Assembly: GCA_050084515.1 (NCBI GenBank)
Contig: CM114273.1
Span: forward strand, 31,372,001-31,436,000
Source of the DNA: Blasia pusilla
Lineage: Eukaryota > Marchantiophyta > Marchantiopsida > Blasiales
Length of the DNA stretch: 64,000 nt
Direction: 5' to 3'
Shown here in pieces: positions 21,879 to 31,746 of this stretch (the stretch's first letter is position 1; every line of letters begins with the position of its first letter). Made by a program: the position numbers and the translations under genes. The notes beneath the pieces were generated by a model. That model saw only the letters and a list, made by a program, of their open reading frames with translations. It ran no database searches and had not been told where the DNA came from.

Positions 21879-23380
21879 GTGATTGAGGGATTACTCACGA
21901 TTGTGAGTGGTCCTACCAGTTGGGCATACGAGATGGACGACTGGGGTAGAGGACCGTGTAGGTTTTCAGGTGGAGTAGGCATGATTGAGTTGCACGATTT
22001 CATAGCAGACTTTAGGAGTTGGTGCGACTCCCAGTGGGCCAGGAACTCTAGAGAGTTCAACCCGTTTACAACATGGAACGGTATGTTCCAACATTTAGAG
22101 GGGGCGCCCATGGAAGATTACCATGAGTTCTCTCAGAGATATGCACGTGAGATCGAGGCCTGGAGGCTCTACTATGACCCACATTATGTGTCATGGACGG
22201 AGCCGTTCCCAGATGAGGAGGAGGAGTGAGGAGAGGCTACTTCCTCTTCCACTAGTGACATTTTAGGAAGGATCACTCGCACGGGAGCAGTTGCACCATC
22301 TAGTTGGATTCGTCCCAGGTTCAACCCTGTGGTTGAGTTCTTTGCTGAGTTGAGGGCAAGCTACCAGGGGGTACGGACGGAGAAGTTGTGGAGCATCCAT
22401 GACTTCCAGAGGCGCCCGGGTGAGAGTTTGTGTGAGGCTTACACTCGCTTGCGCCGGTTGATCAATGTCACTCAGGGGGTGACAGAGGCTCAGGCTATCC
22501 AGTCATGGTACGCAATCTTTGGACCGGACCTGCTGCGGATGTGGGAAGTGCGGGGGGGGTGCTTCTTATGAACACCTCCCCTACGTTGAGAGATGTTTTT
22601 TTAAGGACTGCCGAGAACACTGAGCGCAACATGGCGGAGGAGAGCGTAGCCACCATGGGTTCTGGGCAAGAGCAGTCACGATTTTCTGTTCCACCTGTGC
22701 AGCAACGTGGACTCCAAGATAGGTCGACTGTGGCACCACGAGCTCAGGGAGGATACCAAGAGGCCGTGCCACGAGACCTGCGCTTCATATGCGGCTCGGC
22801 AGACCGCCTACTATTACTTGTTGGTCATGTGGTGGAGCCCATCATCAGCGCGATTGCACTCGTCAGGGTCATGGATGTGTGCCTCAGCATGGAGGAGGAG
22901 ATGGTGCTGCACTAGGAGGTTATCAGTGTGACTATTATCAAAGGTATGGTCATACACGCGCCAGGTCTTTCAGTTTAAATCCTGAGTTACGTCCGGACCG
23001 AGGGCCAGCGAGGGCACCAGAGCGGGTAGCCGGTCCGGGAGGGCCTAGAGATCGTGCACCAGGTGGTCACGTTGGGGGACGAGAAGCTGGAGTTGCCCGA
23101 TAGGGTAGTGGAGCTACTGATGGAGGAGGTAGAGTCCCACCACCTCCACGCGTCGAGGGAGATGTCGGGCGTGAGGCTAGGATGGCTGGTCAAATACATC
23201 AGCTACAAGAACACATTGCCGCTATGGCATTCAGATTACCCGATGCCGGATCCGGGGCATCGACATCATATGGAGCATCCAGAGATCTGGAGGATCCTGG
23301 TTGGATGTGCGGGGTTGCCCAGATGGAGGCCGCCGCAATTGTGATGCGTAGAGCAGCCGCGGAGTTGGATCCATAGCAAG
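21879..23380 (+). pseudogene. MT-gypsy copy D: gag polyprotein
   Basis: An ATG at 21879 opens 116 codons (MIELHDFIADFRSWCDSQWA, FNPFTTWNGMFQHLEG) ending in TGA at about 22229, where copy B has a sense codon. It resumes at 22329 (ELRASYQGVRTEKLWSIHDF). A frameshift at a run of G near 22555 is followed by MNTSPTLRDVF, an RNase-sensitive-looking Arg/Gln-rich stretch, and the knuckle CWSCGGAHHQRDC at about 22820. The second knuckle has Tyr in place of its second Cys (CDYYQRYGHTRARS). IHQLQEHIAAMAFRLPD closes gag. Confidence 0.88.
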
Positions 23381-24520
23381 GGGAAGCCAGAAAATAGACT
23401 AGGCTTCCTCAGTCTTTCACATTGTCCGAAGCGATGAGGGCCCCATCGATGGGTCCTCATCAAAGTTCCTGGAGAGTTGGTGATGTTGTTGGTGTGCAGG
23501 CACGGAGGACGATGGGAGAAGCGAGTGCGACGACTTCTATTGTTGATGCTCAGGAAGGGCATGTGTCGAGCACGTTGTCGGGGGCGGCCACCATTGTGTA
23601 CCGCACTCCTTTCTTTTCTGCTTCCGATGTTATGACGTCGGGGGGTACGCCCGCCGAGGCTTTTCGGCTGGCCGCTTCACTATGTGAGCACAGAGTTGGA
23701 GTTCTTGCATCACGTTTAGAGGTGATTGCAGAGGAGGTGATGGACCTGCCCTTGGAGCGGATGCTCGGGTCATCCACGTCAGATTCAATGGAGGCTGCGG
23801 CTACTAGAATGGCGGAGATGCCCACTACACCCGCGATAGAGCATGCCATGGCTTCTCCTGGTGTTGTGTTGCAAGATAATTGAGGAGAGGTCTTCCAGTT
23901 GGTGAGTCCTGGAGGTAGAGCTTTTAGTCTGCAGCGCGTCTTGTTGGATTCAGGAGCGCAACCCTTGATGTTGGGGAAAGCGTCATTAAGAGGATTGGGC
24001 TTGACGAGAGCCGATGTGGAGCGTTGTCCATTCCGGATACAGACATCCTTGGGTGGAGCGAGTACCATACAGTATATCACCCGACAAGAGGTCGTGGTGA
24101 GGATTCGCCCGGGACATCCTACAGATGAGTCCCTGGTGCGCGCCAAGGCGATAGTGACTGATGCAGAGTCCTACGACGTCTTGGTTGGTGAAGCAATGTT
24201 GTACCAAATGTGGTTTTCCGTCGATTACAGGGAGGAGTCAGCGTCCTACAGACCAAGATGGAAATCAGGTGATGGGCACCTTAGCTCATTACCCGTTCGA
24301 TTCACAGGTGCAGTGATCGAGCAACGGCCAAGAGAGATGGCGACCTTAGTAGCATTTAGCACTGCCATCACTTGGCCTAGTGATTTGATTGAGGGACATG
24401 TCCATGCAGAGGATACTCTAGTTCTTGACATTTCTATGGAGAGGAGTGTTATGGTAGCTGCATCATTCCATGGAGGAGAGGTGCCGCTGTGGGGCTCGAT
24501 TGAAGAGCTTTGACGATTGG
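23381..24520 (+). pseudogene. MT-gypsy copy D: linker, aspartic protease and protease-methyltransferase linker
   Basis: Linker at 23422-23883, one stop (23881-23883), then a long open stretch at 23899-24513 with the best protease in the family. VLLDSGAQPLMLGK has the catalytic DSGA, and IVTDAESYDVLVGEAMLYQM lies downstream. It runs on through RPREMATLVAFSTAITW and DLIEGHVHAEDTLVLD into the region before methyltransferase motif I. No frameshift between protease and linker shows that protease and methyltransferase belong to one frame in the ancestor. Confidence 0.88.
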
Positions 24521-24906
24521 CAGATGAGCACCTACAGACCGCGTGGAGCGAGGCGTTTGCACCAGAGCGTGACGGGTCTGAGAAACCCGAGGTAGCAGAG
24601 AGTGCTACGATGACATCCTTGGATACCACAGCCATTGTATGGTGTACCCGGGAGGAGGTTATTTGAGTGTTAGATCTCTTTGGAGGGATTAGCATCGGGT
24701 TAGTTGCTGTTTTGCAGGCATGAGTGCGAGTACAGTAGTACTTGTATGTGGAGAGTGATGATGTTGCGAGGCGCATCTCACTACAACATATGGCGCAATT
24801 ACGCCTACGTTTTCCTGACTTATTGTCTGCGTCCGCAGTACAGGGGTACCAGAGTTCCCTACTGAGGGACTTAGAGCGGGTAGGGACCATTGATTTGGTC
24901 ATTGCC
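24521..24906 (+). pseudogene. MT-gypsy copy D: N-terminal part of methyltransferase, cut before motif IV
   Basis: Motif I, LDLFGGISIGLVAVL, is at 24668-24712. A TGA (24721-24723) and a TAG (24736-24738) follow. The sequence then reads VESDDVARRISLQHMAQLRLRFP up to IDLVIA at about 24905. In copies B and C2 the next residues are GWPCQG, the catalytic loop. Here the sequence jumps to the region downstream of integrase. The methyltransferase is therefore catalytically dead, and RT, RNase H and integrase are deleted. Confidence 0.9.
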
Positions 24907-25323
24907 GTTTGCAACCATTCGGAGTGGAGGTTATCGACCATCGATTCGTAGGTTCCATATGGGGGACTATGTCTATTTGCAGCAGATTGCACCGACAACG
25001 TTGGATGTGACGGCAGGCCGCACTATTTTACGAATGCGCAGGGTGTTAGCTTCTGGAGTTCTCATGTTGGAGGGTAGTGATGGAGTTGTTTGGAAGGACC
25101 ACATGTGTAATTGTGCGCCATGTCATCTTCCAAATGTGGATGGTTCTGTTGACCCAAGCTTAGCCTTGATACGTGCTAGCTTGAGGTGCATGTTGTGTGG
25201 GTCTGCTGATAATGCAGCCCGTATGTTGATGTGTAATCGGTGTTATAGGGGTTGACACATGATGTGTTTGACTCCACGTATGGATGTTGTTCCTACTGGA
25301 AGGTGGGTTTGTCCTCGATGAAC
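24907..25323 (+). pseudogene. MT-gypsy copy D: integrase C-terminal domain and PHD finger
   Basis: An SH3-like integrase tail (GDYVYLQQIAPTTLDV, ILRMRRVLASGVLMLEG, NCAPCHLPNVDGSVD) is followed by a PHD zinc finger. It has CMLC, then MCNRC, then YRG, a stop in place of Trp, HMMC, and GRWVCPR with a stop at the last Cys codon. The pattern C-x2-C-x11-C-x2-C-x4-H-x2-C-x14-C-x2-(C) is the C4HC3 PHD signature, with the typical W two residues before the last pair. PHD fingers commonly read histone H3 tails. Stops: TGA at about 25253-25255 (Trp) and about 25319-25321 (Cys). Confidence 0.87.
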
Positions 25324-25499
25324 TTAGGAGAGGTAGACTTTATCTTTGCATGATATGGATTACAGATGTGCGACTAACGATGGGGCAACCTAACACCCGA
25401 CCTTCTAATTTGTACACCCACGAAGGTGTATAGCATGTAGTAGATGTATAGGGCTACCTGGGAGTTAGAGGGACCTAACCGCCAATTAGGGGGGCGAGT
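25324..25499 (+). mobile_element. MT-gypsy copy D: 3' untranslated region and polypurine tract
   Basis: Short untranslated segment ending in attaggggggcga (25485-25497), a polypurine tract that would prime plus-strand DNA. An equivalent tract lies at 33893-33907 in copy F. The LTR should start just after it, with TGTGGTACAC at 25500. Confidence 0.65.
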
Positions 25500-26085
25500 T
25501 GTGGTACACTTGTGTTTGTGGATGCTCTATGTTATGTAGGTATGTGAGTATGGTATGTTAGCGACGTATGTTGTATGACGATGTGGATTCGCACAACAAC
25601 TATCATGACCATACGGATAATGTCGTAGAGTATAGTGTGCTACTAGAGGCGATAACTTATGTAGGACCGTAGTGTCTACGCAGAGATGCGGTTTCATACA
25701 TAGGGTTGGGGGTTACGCAGTTGAGGGTGACTTTTCCAGCGACTCTTAGGTTGGAGGATATAGTGTGGAGAGCACTCAAAGAACAGTTAGTTCTTTGAGT
25801 TGAGCCTGTTGCGTTGGGAGTTAGCCTTGGTAGTGAGTAGAGCTCTTGGCTATGGTGGTTCCCGCAAGCTTCGACCTGGATTCTCCCATCGTGGAGTGGA
25901 TTTGGCTCGATTGTATGTGATTCTATATGTGTTTTATGATAGTAGGTCTTTCACGTATTTCAGTTGTGGTACACTTTTGTTTGTGGATGCTCTCGTCTAT
26001 GTTATATATGTATGTGAGTATGGTATGTCAACGATGTATGTTGTATGACGATGTGGATTCGCACGACACATGACATGATTGTCGT
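25500..26085 (+). mobile_element. MT-gypsy copy D: LTR head, duplicated around a second LTR type
   Basis: The LTR head (TGTGGTACACTT to gattcgcacaacaac, 25500-25600) occurs again at 25965-26070. Between the two lies a 360-bp piece (25601-25960) nearly identical to the start of the second LTR type at 11794-12155, beginning TATCATGACCATACGG. This could be an insertion with partial loss or a template-switch product. No genes. Confidence 0.6.
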
Positions 26086-26712
26086 TGTCACGTCTTTTAG
26101 GATAGATCGATGAGATCTAGTAGAGTGCCTTCGTGAGTAGTGGAGGACATGCTCAGTAGGTCGAGGATGATTTGTTGAGGCCTCGGGAAACGTGAGAGAG
26201 CCGGTTTCCCCTTCGTTTCAGCTCATTTGGAGCCATATTCAAGAACTTGCTATTTTAGGTAAATACTATTTTGAGTATATGATCAACTTTCTATTTTTGG
26301 TAAGTGGCCCTTGACCTCCTACAGCAGGTCAAGAGCCTAGGAGGTGACTTGGGAGAATATGTTACCATGGAGAGAGCTTGGGAGAGGTGAGGGGTATACT
26401 TCAAGGAGAGAGTTTGAAAGCTCATTCTCTCTTTGTAAATTAATATCCAATCTCTCTCTACACCATCTCACACCATAGCTCTCAAAGGTGTGCATACTCT
26501 CTCATGTCAAACCAAACCCACTCTCCTAATGAGAGGCTTGGTTCTTTGTTGAACTTCATGCCAAGAGGTTCAACAAAGAGAGAATGAGCTCTCAAGCTCT
26601 CTCTCTCTCCTTGAGGTATACCCCTTCCCTCTCCCAAGCTCTCTCCATGGTAACCTATTCTCCCAAGTCACCTCCTTGGCTCTTGACCTGATGTAGGAGC
26701 CTTAGGGTTTAG
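26086..26712 (+). mobile_element. MT-gypsy copy D: palindromic, half-inverted LTR
   Basis: 26086-26425 is LTR in plus orientation. At the shared word tcattctctctttgt it switches to LTR in minus orientation, through ccatggtaacctattctc to about 26698. The arms at about 26290-26430 and 26565-26698 are thus inverted copies, making a large imperfect palindrome with a spacer of about 130 bp. It is followed by gggtttagg and an RT fragment of copy F. Confidence 0.8.
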
Positions 26713-26809
26713 GATTTAGGCAGAATACGGCATTTTGGGGCATCGATCCTTACAAGAAGGATTGTTTATACCAGTGGCGGTTCTTACCATTTGGGTTAAA
26801 GAACGCCTC
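26713..26809 (+). pseudogene. MT-gypsy copy F: reverse transcriptase, 5' piece
   Basis: Encodes FWGIDPYKKDCLYQWRFLPF and GLKNA of the RT palm and fingers, then is interrupted by the chromovirus at 26810. The RT resumes at 31247 with PVEFQRAMDRIL. The 5' end of copy F (gag to start of RT) is missing; it is joined to the inverted LTR of copy D. Confidence 0.87.
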
Positions 26810-27809
26810 TATCGCGCCCCTACTCTCCTTGAACGTCAATCTTTAGTGTTGGGAAGCATACGTTCAGTAGGACACGATCTCACCGCCGATCTGCACCCAA
26901 ACACGCACTCTCGTCAGTCGGGTCTGGGCCAACCAGCGTTCTAACCCACCGAGTTCTCAACTCGGCGTCTCATCAAGCTCAACCTTCCTTAATTCGTAGT
27001 TTCTAAAACATGGAAAGTCCTTCAAGACTTGGAACATACTTCCTGATTAGTCCAAGAACCTAAAACGGCACTTGCGCGCCTAGCGATCCCAACTGTTCAA
27101 CGAACCTTGTGCGAGTTACAAACCGAGACCCAAGTAATTGAGTCGTGGGGTGAAATCCAAGAGGGATGTCTAAAATTGCCTCCGTAGACTTGGTTCACGT
27201 TTTCCAACCCAACCCCAAACTCTCGATCCGTTCCATGCCCTTGAGCCGCCCCATGGCGCCCAAAGTGGGGTTCGAGTTCCAAGCACTCTCAGAGACCCTC
27301 CCCCTTACTAGTACTTCTGGAGTTCTCCAATAACCCCCTCTTTGGAAAAGGAGGGTCGGGCCTTCATTGTGGCCCTCAACACGACTCTACTTACAGTCGT
27401 TTCCGGGTTGTTTCTCAGCCGATGCTTATGCGTTTGCAGAGATCTTTAGTGCGTTTGAATTGGCTTTCCATAAGCCTTCTAATGCATTCTTGTTTAATCC
27501 AAATGCATATTGGTGCTAAAAGTTATGGTTATAAATACAGTCGGAAACTTTCAAACGCTAGTGGCGTTCCAAATCCGGATTCCTTCCTTTGGCAACCCAC
27601 TTTCTATACTCGACTCCTTTCAAGTCTTATTCCACGTTTGGTCCAGGTTTCTCGGTTGCAACCACAATAACTGAAACACAAAGCCTCGCTTGCGTCTCGT
27701 CTCTTGTCTCTTCTTCAAGACCACTCCAACGCGCAAACCATCTTAGCGTGAGCCCGCTAATGTTCCGATGTTCCGCTTTGGCACTCGTTTGGTCATGAGG
27801 GTCGCGACA
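26810..27809 (-). repeat. Chromovirus 3' LTR
   Basis: Exactly 1,000 bp. In coding orientation it starts TGTCGCGACCCTC and ends GGGGCGCGATA; the other LTR ends GGGGCGCGACA, so one terminal base has changed. It pairs with 30246-31245; the two are alike throughout with scattered, mainly transition differences. Confidence 0.92.
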
Positions 27810-28497
27810 CTCACCTCTCTTTAGAGGTTGATGCCCTCATCAACGCAAACCTTTGTTATGTCAAGTCTCTTGGGCAGCCTACCCCTTGACATTGGATTGC
27901 GTTTTGGTGGCTAACCCGCAATTCCTCTTAGTCTATAGTTGTCGCTTTGCCCCACGTAGAATTATTAGCCTCTCCTCTTTGATAAGCCTGGACTAGTTCC
28001 AAAGAACTAACCTATCAAATAAGCTAACTAAGTGTGCAACCTTAGACTCTTATGGCTCATTCTTGTAAATATCACACCTATTTATCTAGTCTACAAATCG
28101 TACTACTATTCGATCGCTCTCATATTCGACTTAGGCGCGTCACTAAGTTTACTTATGTAGCCACAAGTAAGATCACCCCAAGCCCCAAGACAGATTCATC
28201 TGCCCCGCCGACGCTAGGGCGAGCCCGAGTGTAATCCAACACAAGGTCCTGTTATAGGTGCTTATCCACATACGAGCTCTCACCTCAAATACTCCTTGTC
28301 TATTCTCTTGACTTACATCCTAAGCCTATGATGAACGACTCATAGCCATGCACTACACATACAAATTGCAATCAACTCTAGCATCGAATCTCCAAATCCA
28401 TACACTCCTTTATTGCAACACTAGCATATTCTAGTTACAATGGCCTTCGGCCCAAGATTCCAATGGGTACAAGTCATGTCTCTAGCTTCTCCTCGTA
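27810..28497 (-). other. Chromovirus 3' untranslated region
   Basis: No open frame of note. Next to the LTR the coding strand reads ctctaaagagaggtgag, a purine-rich tract (27810-27826) that probably served as plus-strand primer. The rest is noncoding element sequence; small frames in it match nothing I recognise. Confidence 0.6.
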
Positions 28498-29361
28498 CTA
28501 ACGTATGTGCTTCGCTTGCGTTCGCTTGAAGTCTTGCAACAACTCTTGCGTGTGTTCCAAATCCGCCTCCGCAATCCAAGTCGCCTCCTTCACATGGTAG
28601 CCCTTCCATTTAACCAAGTATTCATACTTGTTGGCCCAACGCCTCGAACGTAAGATGGTCCCCACCTCAAACTCCGGCTCTTCATTTATGATCACCGGGT
28701 GCGGTCTCACCACTTGTCTCCGCTCGAAACGTCTATTATCTTGAAGATATTTCTTCAACAATGACACATGAAAGGTCGGGTGAATCTTGAACTCGATCGA
28801 CAGCCCCAATGTATACACATCCTCAAACGGGTTTGCCCCAATCACATACGGTCCAGCAAACTTGGCAGATAGCTTCGCAGACAACTCTTTCGGAAGAGTA
28901 AGATTCTTCACACTCAACCACACTTGCTCTCCACCTTGGAATTGTACTTGGCGCCGACTCTTGTTAGCATGCTTAACGTACTTCATTTGAGCCTTTGCAA
29001 GACTTCGCCTTGCTCGCTCTTCCCGTTCTCACATTTCTACCAACAAACCTTATGTCGTCGCTTGTCGTGTCTGTGCCAATGGAGTACCCTTTGAAAGGGC
29101 TAGGTCAAGAGGCCCTTCTGGCTCTCGTCCATTTTCCAGGAGAAACGGAGATTCTCCAATTGCAGAATGCTTGGTCGAGTTGTAGCAGTTCTCCGCCATG
29201 CTCAACCACTTGACCCAATCTCGTTGATCAGCACTGATATAATTTTTCGACTTCTTCGAAAAACCTTTTGGCTCACAGGGTTTTTGGGTTTGGACCTCAT
29301 CGTCCCCAATCCGCTCCGCTAGCTTCAAAAGATTCGCGGAGGTATATGGCAACGTCGGCAT
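28498..29361 (-). pseudogene. Chromovirus integrase C-terminus with chromodomain, fused to gag remnant
   Basis: The upstream piece (29361-29050) starts in Gag-tail sequence and passes into integrase at YISADQRDWVKWLSMAENCY and STKHSAIGESPF, just past the catalytic core. After a break near 29040 the frame 28986-28498 holds the GPY/F-type integrase C-terminus (GGEQVWLSVKNLTL, FAGPYVIG, FHVSLLKKY). A chromodomain follows: VGTILRSRRWANKYEYLVKW, then KGYHVKEATWIAEADL. Chromodomains of chromoviruses bind methylated histone tails and direct integration to heterochromatin. A deletion from late gag to late integrase removed protease, RT and the DDE core. Confidence 0.93.
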
Positions 29362-29394
29362 TCGGTAAAGGGTCTTTTCAGCGCTCGGCTTGAG

Positions 29395-30102
29395 TCAACT
29401 AATGAAGATAGCCTTCTTTGCGTGCTCATCCATCTTTGGAAGAGAAGTCAATTTCACACTAAACTCCCTCACATACGTGCTTAAGGAACCACTCTGCCGC
29501 ATACGCACGCATTCCACCGTGTCGCGCAACTCTTGGTACTCCGGAGTGAATCGATGCCCAATCAATACCTTAAACTCCTCCCAACTTAGAGGTGACTCGC
29601 CGGCCAGATATTCCTCTCGTTGAGCTATCCACCATTGTAGCGCATGATCCTTTAGGAAAGTAATGGCTACCTTCACCTTGTCCTGCTCAGCTGCCCTATG
29701 CGCCTCGAAGTACGGTTCCAGTTCTGTTAGGAAATCCTTCACTTTCCGCGAGCGCCCCACCCCAGTGAATGGCGTGGGCAGGTTTGTCTTGCAGAGCTTT
29801 TTGCCCGCACCCGGAGTTTGGGTGGTCTCTAACTCTGCAATCCGCTTGCTTTGCTGGGACATCTGCTCCACCAAAAGCTTCAACAAGTCCAACATCTGGC
29901 TTGACTCGGTCCGCTCCCCTGAGTTTGGGCCTGATGGCCCCGCGGAAGGATTCGCCTCTGGAACATCCTCACGTCTGGCGTTTAGCTCTTCGGGAGTCTC
30001 CGTCTCCTCCATAGCTTCATGGTCCGGCATTGGTTCCTCTCTTGATTCACCTTGCTTGATTGGGCACCTCTTGGGTTGTTCTCCCTCGATCGCCATTTTC
30101 AA
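29395..30102 (-). CDS. Chromovirus Gag (open frame, C-terminally truncated)
   Basis: 235 codons without a stop. An acidic N-terminus (residues about 20-70) is followed by a short coiled-coil-like stretch (LKLLVEQMSQQSKRIAELET). The retrotransposon gag domain starts with PTPFTGVGRSRKVKDFLTEL and ALQWWIAQREEYL, SWEEFKVLIGHRFTPEYQEL and YVREFSVKLTSLPKMDE. The stop after KKAIFIS falls inside the gag domain, and the zinc knuckle is missing. The start chosen is the first ATG in frame. Could still yield a partial capsid protein. Confidence 0.9.
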   Translation of the reverse strand: MKMAIEGEQPKRCPIKQGESREEPMPDHEAMEETETPEELNARREDVPEANPSAGPSGPNSGERTESSQMLDLLKLLVEQMSQQSKRIAELETTQTPGAGKKLCKTNLPTPFTGVGRSRKVKDFLTELEPYFEAHRAAEQDKVKVAITFLKDHALQWWIAQREEYLAGESPLSWEEFKVLIGHRFTPEYQELRDTVECVRMRQSGSLSTYVREFSVKLTSLPKMDEHAKKAIFIS

Positions 30103-30231
30103 GCCAACTCACTCAGATCTCCTCCTCGTTTCTTGCGTCCCTCCTCGAGCATATGAGTCTAGCCGCTACCTTGAGTTTTCCCAAGCGTCCGGTTGATCCC
30201 ACGACCCCAAGTTCTCACTCACCAAGGATTA

Positions 30232-30243
30232 GCTCTGATACCA
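30232..30243 (-). other. Primer-binding site, initiator methionine tRNA type
   Basis: On the minus strand TGGTATCAGAGC, two bases after the CA end of the 5' LTR. It is complementary to the 3' end of plant initiator tRNA-Met, the usual primer for plant chromoviruses. It fixes element orientation as minus. Confidence 0.95.
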
Positions 30244-30245
30244 CT

Positions 30246-31245
30246 TGTCGCGCCCCTACTCTCCTTGAATGTCAATCTTTAGTGTTGCGGAAGCGTACGT
30301 TTAGTAGGACACGATCTCATCGCCGATCTGCACCCAAACATGCACTCTCGTTAGTTGGGTCTAGGCCAACAAGCGTTCCAACCCACCGAGTTCTCAACTC
30401 GGCATCTCATCAAGCTCAACCTTCCTTAATTCCTAGTTTCCAAAACATGGCAAGTCCTTCAAGACTTGGAACAGACTTCCTGATTAGTCCAAGAACCTAA
30501 AACGGCACTTGCGCCTAGCAATCCCAACTGTTCGACGGACCTCGTGCGAGTTCCAAACCGAGACCCAAGTAATTGAGTCGCGGGGTGAAATCCAAAAGGG
30601 ATGTCTAAAATCGCCTCCGTAGACTTGGTTCACGTTTTCCAACCCAACCCCAAACTCTTGATCCGTTCCATGCCCTTGAGCCGCCCCATGGCGCCCAAAG
30701 TGGGGTTCGAGTTCCAAGCACTCTCGGAGACCCTCCCCCTTACTAGTACTTCTATGGTTCTCCAATAACCCCCCCTCTTTGGAAAAGGAGGGTTGTGCCT
30801 TCATTGTGGCCCTCAACCCGACTCTACTTACAGTCGTTTCCAGGTTGTTTTCAGCCGATGCTTATGCGTTTGTAGAGATCTTTAGTGCGTTTGAAGTGGC
30901 TTTCCATAAGCCCTCTAACGCATTCTTGTTTAATCCAAACGCATGTTGGTGCTAAAAGTTATGGTTATAAATACAGTCGGAAACTTTCAAACGCTAGTGG
31001 CGTTCCAAATCCGGATTCCTTCCTTTGGCAACCCACTTTCTAGACTCGACTCCTTTCAAGTCTTATTTCGCGTTTGGTCCAGGTTTCTCGGTCACGACCA
31101 CAATATCTGAAACACGAAGCCTTGCTTGTGTCTCATCTCTTGTCTCTTCTTCAAGACCACTCCAACACGCAAACCATCTTAGCGTGAGCCCGCTAATGTT
31201 CCAATGTTCCGCTTTGGCACTCGTTTGGTCATGAGGGTCGAGACA
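30246..31245 (-). repeat. Chromovirus 5' LTR
   Basis: 1,000 bp. On the plus strand it begins TGTCGCGCCCC and ends gggtcgagaca (coding orientation TGTCTCGACCC...GGGGCGCGACA). It would carry the promoter, but no TATA box could be fixed with confidence. Confidence 0.93.
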
Positions 31246-31746
31246 ACCCCGGTTGAGTTTCAGAGGGCCATGGATAGGATCTTGGCTGGTCTGGATTTTG
31301 CTAGATGTTATATTGATGACATCGTAGTCTTTAGCGCCACAGTTAGGGAGCATGAGCGACATTTAGAGGAGGTGTTTCGACGACTGGAATTACATGGGCT
31401 GAAGCTACATCCAGGCAAGTGCAAGTTCTTCTGCGACCAGATTGAGTATTTGGGTCATATGATATACCTAGGGGGCCTTGGTGTTCAGCAGACAAAGATA
31501 GAGGCTATCTCACGCATTCCACGCCCTACAGATGTGAGCCGTGTTCGTGCATTCATGGGATTGGCGAACTTCTATCGGAGGTACGTCAAGGGATTCAGTT
31601 TGATTGCGAAGCCGCTGATCTTGCTGACCAAGGTGGATCACGAGTGGCACTGGGGGGATGAGCAGGAGCGAGCATTTCAGTTGCTCAAGGACATGTTGAC
31701 GTCTGCGCCCATCGTGAGGAGACCGATCAGGGGGCGTCCTTTCTAG
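31246..31746 (+). pseudogene. MT-gypsy copy F: reverse transcriptase, 3' piece
   Basis: Continues the RT interrupted at 26809. It has PVEFQRAMDRILAGLDFARC, the catalytic YIDD at about 31309-31320, LHPGKCKFFCDQIEYLGHMI, FMGLANFYRRYVKGF and RPIRGRPF. TAG at 31744-31746 stands where copy B has Gln; copy A has the same stop at 908-910. Confidence 0.92.

Larger units (their letters stand above)
26810..31245 (-). mobile_element. Non-autonomous Ty3/gypsy chromovirus nested in MT-gypsy copy F
   Basis: A 4,436-bp element with both LTRs (1,000 bp each), PBS, gag, a fused integrase-chromodomain remnant and a purine-rich tract, coding on the minus strand. It splits the RT gene of copy F between GLKNA and PVEFQ. 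Candidate 5-bp target duplication: gcctc (26805-26809) and acccc (31246-31250); the expected uninterrupted RT codons give gcccc, so each copy has one transition. Protease, RT, RNase H and the integrase core are absent, so it depends on another element for movement. Confidence 0.93.

Noticed and set aside
29663-30196. 177-codon plus-strand frame
   Set aside because: Antisense to the chromovirus gag, which has clear gag-domain residues on the minus strand.
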